DNA of 10,543 nucleotides from Gryganskiella cystojenkinii (Eukaryota > Mortierellomycota > Mortierellomycetes > Mortierellales > Mortierellaceae). The stretch covers positions 1 through 10,543 of the forward strand of contig JAAAIG010001119.1 of NCBI GenBank assembly GCA_015852425.1, in the 5' to 3' direction. Positions 6,511 through 10,543 of the stretch are shown piece after piece; the stretch's first letter is position 1; every line of letters starts with the position of its first letter. The notes beneath the pieces were generated by a model, which searched no databases, was not told the DNA's origin, and saw only the letters and a list, made by a program, of their open reading frames with translations. Both the position numbers and the translations under genes were made by a program.

Positions 6511-8934
6511 ATGTCTCACATTTCCATCTTTGACATCTATCCCATTGTCGAGAATATTGCCTTTCATCTTCGACCCTACGCGATCGAACAATGCCGCCAG
6601 GTTACCCGATCCTGGAACGACTCCTTCACACTCTTCCGCAGAGCCGTCGCGACATGGACCGTGCCCCTGACCCTCCTCGAACAAGCCAATCTCTTGCACC
6701 TGGCACCAAAATTCTGGTCCTTGGAGGTTGACCTCTATGACCGCACGTTTGAATGTCTGATTGAGTCAGATCAACTCAAAAACGTTCGTGAACTGATCTG
6801 TTGTGGCAACGCTCGCCATTATCGTCACAAACCTTATGGATTTCCATCCAAGGAGCAGCTCTCGGATCCCTCCATCTACAGTCCCGTGGTTCTGGATCAG
6901 AATACCACCGCAAAATCAAATGAGATCCTCCCAGCAAAGATCCAAAGACTCTTGCTGACCATGGCCTCCTTGAGCCGGATGGTTATCCGATTTAATGCTC
7001 TCAGCGCATACTCTGATTGCAGTACCTTTCAGTTCTCGGCCGAGATGCTTCAGACAGTTGAAACGCACAGGACCCTTACCACGATTGAGATCGATTTTGG
7101 TGGTAGGATCCAATGGCCCGGTTTAAAATCCCTGTTCGAGTCCCTACCGGAATCGATCGAGATTTTTAAACTTTATGCAGGAACTGTGAATTCAGGCAAT
7201 TTCGAGAGCAAGAAAAAAACGAGTTTTGGACCGACAGTCGCGGAAATGGAAGAAGCCGTCTCGAATTTCGCCCGCAAGGATCCTTACCCTCGATTGAAAT
7301 CTTTTGGATGGTCTGTTCAGTACGAACCTATGGTCATCACGACTTTGATCCTTCCGATTTTACGGTTGTGTCCGCGACTGGAACGACTCGATCTTCCAAA
7401 GATCCCTTGGACTCTAGAACGGGAGGTGGTTCGAGCCCTCCAAGCGCATTGTAGACGCGTTTTGGACCTAAACCTCGCGTATTGGGAGTCTATTGACAAG
7501 ATCCGAGTCATCCAAAGCTTAGCACTCCAGTCCCTTCGAATCGCCGAGATCTACTGGGATCCAAAGCACGTTTACAAAACGAATTATTATGCTGTCGTTC
7601 CGTCCTTATCGGTTCTTTCCAGGGACTCACTCTTGGCGCTAGACCTTCGATCGACCTGTCACTGGACACCTCACCATGATATCGGTTATCTTCTCCAAAC
7701 GTTTCCTAATCTGCAAGAGTTGAGTGTGGACTGGTATTCTTTCTTTCAAAACGATATTGCCGCGAGTGCCTCAACCTCTAATGACATTTCAGCATCGCGC
7801 AATAGCATCAGCGACAGCGACGGCAGCCAAAAGCACAGTGTTTCAGTATTGAGTTGGCCGACATCGACGCGACTCAAGAAACTTCATGTCGAGATTCACC
7901 AAACCATCGATACCCTATATCACTTTTTACAGGGAGAAACTCCCCCGGTTACACCTTCTCCCTCAGCACTACCACCACCGCCTCCACCGCCTCCACCCCA
8001 ACCATCTGCACAAGTCACACCTGTCCAGAACAGATATGATGATGATGACGATTATCATGATAATGGCTCCCATCATTACTACGATGACAGTGATTGGGAA
8101 CCGACCAACGAGGACTACGAACCCTCGATTGTTTCATCCTCTTCAGAGGAGGAGTATGAACCAGAAGAACTCGATATTTCGATCCCATACTCTTCTCCCG
8201 AAAATGCAGGCACCTGCAAAACCCCCTCGGTCGGTCTGGCTCCGTACTTGTTGCGGCTCTATGATAACCTGGCTGGGCTATCCAACCTCCAGGACCTCAA
8301 CCTGAAATGGCGATTTGCGGATCACAAGTTTCCGTTTGCGTTTTCCGATATCTGCGAAGGCTTTCGTATGAACATCCACGGTCCCTGCTTTAAGGCGTTG
8401 ATCGATCAAGGTATCCGACGAGGAGATCTCCAAAGGATGAACCTGGAATGGATCGAGGGGGAACGAAAGGGACCCGAAAAATGGGTCGATCCGGATTTAC
8501 AACGACGAGGGTTCATTCTGGTCCAGTTACCCGAGGAGATGATCCAAGAGCGAGCGCGACAATGGACGGATCGAGAATGGAGAGGACGAGGCGGAAGAGG
8601 GAGTGGGCGAGGTCAACGATGGATGACCCCTGAAGAATACCGAACCCAGAAGATCCTACAGGTACGAGAACAGATCCGGCTAAAGATCGAGGCCGAGGAG
8701 CGAGAAAGGATTGAGGAGGAAGAACGCGATGGCCGAGAAATTGAGTACTTGAGCTACAAGAGTCGTAACCGCCATCGAAAGGAAGCTACGACCAATAAGA
8801 AGTTGTTGAGGATGGTCAACAGTGAGAATCAGTCACAAGAGCAGGCTGGCGGTATGCGAGTTCAGAGGGGATTAGTGCGGTGGTCAAGAGGAGCCTGGAA
8901 ACAGAAGGGACAAGCCAAGTCTCGGTTCCTTTAG
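6511..8934 (+). CDS. F-box protein with leucine-rich-type middle region and charged C-terminal tail
   Basis: A single-exon frame of 807 residues. It opens MSHISIFDIYPIVENIAFHL and continues with RPYAIEQCRQVTRSWNDSF, a good match to the F-box pattern (Pro-hydrophobic helix, then C..V...W). F-box proteins join substrates to SCF (Skp1-cullin) ubiquitin ligases. Residues about 140-430 contain loose leucine-rich-type units such as LFESLPESIEIFKLYAG, CPRLERLDLPKIPW and FPNLQELSVDWY, probably the substrate-binding face. About 488-498 is a run of prolines, followed by an Asp/Tyr/Glu-rich acidic stretch to about 565. Leucine-rich-type sequence returns near 585-600 (LSNLQDLNLKW). Residues 691-703 are an RGRGGRG-like box and about 705-745 are Glu/Arg-rich and likely coiled. 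The frame also extends in-phase to 6493, but that codon is TTG; the first ATG is at 6511. Codons are much less biased than in the protease gene, consistent with low expression. The target is unknown. Confidence 0.85.
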   Translation: MSHISIFDIYPIVENIAFHLRPYAIEQCRQVTRSWNDSFTLFRRAVATWTVPLTLLEQANLLHLAPKFWSLEVDLYDRTFECLIESDQLKNVRELICCGNARHYRHKPYGFPSKEQLSDPSIYSPVVLDQNTTAKSNEILPAKIQRLLLTMASLSRMVIRFNALSAYSDCSTFQFSAEMLQTVETHRTLTTIEIDFGGRIQWPGLKSLFESLPESIEIFKLYAGTVNSGNFESKKKTSFGPTVAEMEEAVSNFARKDPYPRLKSFGWSVQYEPMVITTLILPILRLCPRLERLDLPKIPWTLEREVVRALQAHCRRVLDLNLAYWESIDKIRVIQSLALQSLRIAEIYWDPKHVYKTNYYAVVPSLSVLSRDSLLALDLRSTCHWTPHHDIGYLLQTFPNLQELSVDWYSFFQNDIAASASTSNDISASRNSISDSDGSQKHSVSVLSWPTSTRLKKLHVEIHQTIDTLYHFLQGETPPVTPSPSALPPPPPPPPPQPSAQVTPVQNRYDDDDDYHDNGSHHYYDDSDWEPTNEDYEPSIVSSSSEEEYEPEELDISIPYSSPENAGTCKTPSVGLAPYLLRLYDNLAGLSNLQDLNLKWRFADHKFPFAFSDICEGFRMNIHGPCFKALIDQGIRRGDLQRMNLEWIEGERKGPEKWVDPDLQRRGFILVQLPEEMIQERARQWTDREWRGRGGRGSGRGQRWMTPEEYRTQKILQVREQIRLKIEAEERERIEEEERDGREIEYLSYKSRNRHRKEATTNKKLLRMVNSENQSQEQAGGMRVQRGLVRWSRGAWKQKGQAKSRFL

Positions 8935-9201
8935 TTTGCATCTCCTTAGATGGATGTAGTGAATATACCATCAGTTTATGAATGAAGTAGCTCGTGCCCT
9001 GTGGCTTGTGGCAGCCAAGCGCTCATAACGACATTGCTTTTTGATCCCTCGATGTCCGCTCTTCCTATGATACTGAAGCAGAATTCAGTACTGTAATCGT
9101 AATAGGGAACGTGAGCTGGGTTTAGGCCGTCGTGAGACAGGTTAGTTTTACCCTATTGATGAAATGTTGTCGCAATAGTAGTTAAAGTTAGTACAGTCAA
9201 A
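8935..9201. other. 3' flank of the F-box gene up to the fold-back element
   Basis: About 267 bp with no gene. No canonical AATAAA is present; AATATA near 8962 is the closest candidate signal. A small palindrome ACTGAA-6-TTCAGT lies at 9072-9089. The element border is not defined, so part of this stretch could belong to the transposon. Confidence 0.5.
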
Positions 9202-9468
9202 TCGACAATTCCCGGTCGATTTACTAGTGGAATCGACCGAACTTTTTTTGAATAGGATAAAATAACAAATCAATTTCATTATAAGGATCACATGACCATT
9301 TGAGAAGAAGTATTTCCGTTTACAAAAGTTGAGCGGAATCTCGACTTCATAAATTGAAGTATCTGCTTTTGAGGTCATGTGATCCTTATAATGAAATTGA
9401 TTTGTTATTTTATCCTATTCAAAAAAAGTTCGGTCGATTCCACTAGTAAATCGACCGGGAATTGTTGA
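9202..9468. mobile_element. Fold-back (hairpin) element with two perfect 93-bp inverted arms
   Basis: The left arm 9205-9297 and the right arm 9373-9465 are exact reverse complements over 93 bp; one mismatch further out adds two more paired bases (9202-9203 with 9467-9468). The centre, 9298-9372, is 75 bp and holds a smaller ACTTCA-5-TGAAGT palindrome at 9344-9360. There is no coding capacity. Size and structure fit a fold-back-type MITE or the folded end of a DNA transposon. The hexamer ACAGTC occurs on both sides (9193-9198 and 9468-9473) and might be a target-site duplication, though it is not symmetrical about the arms. The absence of mismatches in the arms suggests a young or gene-converted structure. 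It sits 290 bp upstream of the transposase start. Confidence 0.85.
9213..9239. repeat. Nested 9-bp hairpin inside each fold-back arm
   Basis: CGGTCGATT (9213-9221) and AATCGACCG (9231-9239) are inverted around a 9-bp spacer TACTAGTGG near the outer end of the left arm. The mirror copy is at 9431-9439 and 9449-9457 in the right arm. Inverted subterminal motifs of this kind can be transposase-binding sites. Confidence 0.8.
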
Positions 9469-9477
9469 CAGTCCGTG

Positions 9478-9511
9478 TCTGCAGTGACTGAAATTTTTCA
9501 GTCACTGCAGA
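9478..9511. repeat. Perfect palindrome, 16-bp arms and 2-bp centre
   Basis: TCTGCAGTGACTGAAA (9478-9493) is repeated inverted at 9496-9511 around TT. It starts 10 bp beyond the fold-back and lies upstream of the transposase promoter. It could be a protein-binding site, a small hairpin, or part of the transposon end; the sequence does not decide. Confidence 0.85.
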
Positions 9512-9536
9512 TTTTCCTTATATTCCTCGCCATTCC

Positions 9537-9603
9537 ATTGGCCAAACACAGGGAAGCGATAAAAAAAAGATTTTTTTGTTATTCAGTCTTCTACCTCTAT
9601 AAA
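9537..9603 (+). promoter_or_regulatory. CCAAT and TATA boxes of the transposase gene
   Basis: CTCTATAAAGG contains a good TATA box (TATAAA at 9598-9603). ATTGG at 9537-9541 overlaps the palindrome TTGGCCAA (9538-9545), placing CCAAT-type sites about 55 bp upstream. Transcription would start near 9630, leaving a leader of about 125 bases before the ATG at 9756. Confidence 0.5.
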
Positions 9604-9755
9604 GGAAATTGAACTTAGGCTCAGTAGTGACATGCTCGCAATGTGCATGCAGTGCCTAAGCTGGCATCATTTAATCTTTTTGATGACATTTAACACTACT
9701 CATTAGAAATACATCACCCTTTTCAGTACCGTTTACATGCACACTCCTTCTCGCG

Positions 9756-10543
9756 ATGCTCACACCCGACATCTCTAAAGTGCCACCGTCCACTCCTCCT
9801 CGCGCTATTGCTCCACTTCCTCGCGCTATTGCACCAAAACCTCGCGTCCTTGCACCAAAACCGGCGGTAAAAGATCCCTCCAAGCCTTTGACTGTTGACG
9901 ATAAAATCCGTTTAGTGGAAAAGTGGGACGACCACGTCGCCGCCTACCAGGAGTCTTTAGGTACGACAGACACGAGTCTGCTACCGAACGTGCAGCACTT
10001 TGAGCAGGTCAACGGTCTCGGTCGAGGAGTTCTAAAGACCGCGATCAACTCACTCGAAAAAATGATGAAGATGCCCCAACCAGCACGCGATTCTCGCATA
10101 CAAGCACGAGAAGAAGTCCGTCCGTTCTACCCTGTCGAAAAGGTCCTCTCCAAAGTCATCATTTTTCTCCGCACCAAAGAAAAGCTGACTGTGGATGTAT
10201 GGTTGATGCGACTACTGGCCATGATCGTATACGAGCACCTGTTGAAAAAATTTGGGCCAATGATCTTTGCTCGACCCAAGTTCTCATCGGGCTGGGCCCG
10301 GAACTTTATGAAAGTCTGGGGCTTTGAACGTATGAAGCTACGAGGAGAGGCCGACTCCGTTCCTTTGTTGGCGATCCAGGGCGAAATCAAAATTCTGCAG
10401 GAAACGATCTTACGCTTCAATCTGGGCGACGTCTACAATGCTGATGAAACTGGTCTTTTCCTTCAGACTGGATCCGATTTTACAGTCGACATCGAACGGC
10501 GATCAGGGACAAAGTCTGAGGCAAAACGAGTGTCCATCTTATT
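9756..10543 (+). CDS. pogo/Tigger-like DDE transposase, N-terminal 262 residues, runs off the window
   Basis: The frame opens after a TGA at 9684-9686; the ATG at 9756 is the first in frame, and the frame stays open to the last base. Residues about 10-40 are Pro/Ala-rich with short repeats. Residues about 45-110 (LTVDDKIRLVEKW...) resemble the Psq-type helix-turn-helix of pogo transposases. Residues about 124-202 match the CENP-B/Tc5-type DNA-binding domain, ending GWARNFMKVWGFERMKLRGE with the family's typical LRGEADSV. The DDE_1 catalytic core begins with VYNADETGLFLQ, where Asp230 is the expected first catalytic residue, followed by RRSGTKSEAKRVSIL. These enzymes cut and paste DNA transposons, usually into TA. 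The remaining two catalytic acidic residues lie beyond the window. No stop or frameshift is seen in 788 bp, so the copy may be young. It could also be a domesticated gene; the adjacent inverted repeats favour a transposon. Confidence 0.88.
   Translation, partial: MLTPDISKVPPSTPPRAIAPLPRAIAPKPRVLAPKPAVKDPSKPLTVDDKIRLVEKWDDHVAAYQESLGTTDTSLLPNVQHFEQVNGLGRGVLKTAINSLEKMMKMPQPARDSRIQAREEVRPFYPVEKVLSKVIIFLRTKEKLTVDVWLMRLLAMIVYEHLLKKFGPMIFARPKFSSGWARNFMKVWGFERMKLRGEADSVPLLAIQGEIKILQETILRFNLGDVYNADETGLFLQTGSDFTVDIERRSGTKSEAKRVSIL
9792..9854 (+). repeat. Three 21-bp tandem repeats at the transposase N-terminus
   Basis: Units 9792-9812, 9813-9833 and 9834-9854 encode TPPRAIA, PLPRAIA and PKPRVLA, a Px(P)R[AV][IL]A heptad. 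The CGCGCTATTGC core is identical in the first two units. The repeats lie ahead of the DNA-binding domains in a probably flexible tail. Confidence 0.85.

Noticed and set aside
9161..9205. Box C/D snoRNA suggested by TTGATGAAA near 9157-9165
   Set aside because: The first base does not match the box C consensus and no box D (CTGA) or paired ends follow at a suitable distance.
9148..9378. 76-codon - strand frame across the fold-back
   Set aside because: It runs through the inverted arm and the centre, is AT-rich, and its product is not recognisable; palindromic structure explains the open frame.
9614..9660. Stem-loop CTTAGGC...GCCTAAG in the transposase leader
   Set aside because: Only seven paired bases around a 33-base loop with a weak inner CATGC/GCATG pairing; could be chance.
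1..10543. CRISPR array, tRNA or rRNA genes
   Set aside because: No regularly spaced direct repeats, no tRNA T-loop signature with acceptor pairing, and no rRNA-like sequence was found.

Overview
The window looks like nuclear DNA of a filamentous fungus. Evidence: long intron-free exons next to short introns (85 and 102 bp, GT...AG), TATA and CCAAT boxes rather than bacterial ribosome-binding sites, poly-A/poly-T tracts between genes, Ser/Asn/Gln-rich disordered protein, a subtilisin-like secreted protease, an F-box protein with leucine-rich-type repeats, and a pogo/Tigger DDE transposase. The gene styles resemble those of Mortierellomycetes (Mucoromycota), but that placement is an inference and could not be checked against a database.

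Layout. (1) 1-1783, + strand: end of an intron, then the last exon (565 residues) of an S8 subtilisin-like protease carrying a PA domain, the catalytic serine and a C-terminal Fn3-like region. (2) 1970-3092, - strand, convergent with the protease: a three-exon gene, about 311 residues, probably a SAC3/GANP/PCI-type protein. (3) 3348-5543, - strand: one long exon for a 731-residue, almost wholly disordered protein with an acidic N-terminus, poly-Asn tract, three 35-residue-spaced repeats and two identical PWWEQSTY motifs; I do not recognise it. (4) 5544-6510: a 967-bp divergent intergenic region with a microsatellite, a CACGTG box and a TATA-like element. (5) 6511-8934, + strand: an intron-free F-box protein of 807 residues. 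(6) 8935-10543: mobile-element territory. It holds a fold-back element with two perfect 93-bp inverted arms around a 75-bp centre, a second perfect palindrome (16-bp arms), a TATA/CCAAT promoter, and the first 262 residues of an intact pogo/Tigger-like transposase that runs off the right edge.

The four host genes show no sign of forming one pathway; they look like ordinary neighbours (protein turnover, a PCI-type complex subunit, an unknown disordered protein, ubiquitin-ligase adaptor). I do not see convincing evidence of a new multi-gene system. The most unusual items are the perfect 93-bp fold-back beside the transposase and the lineage-specific repeat protein with the PWWEQSTY motifs.
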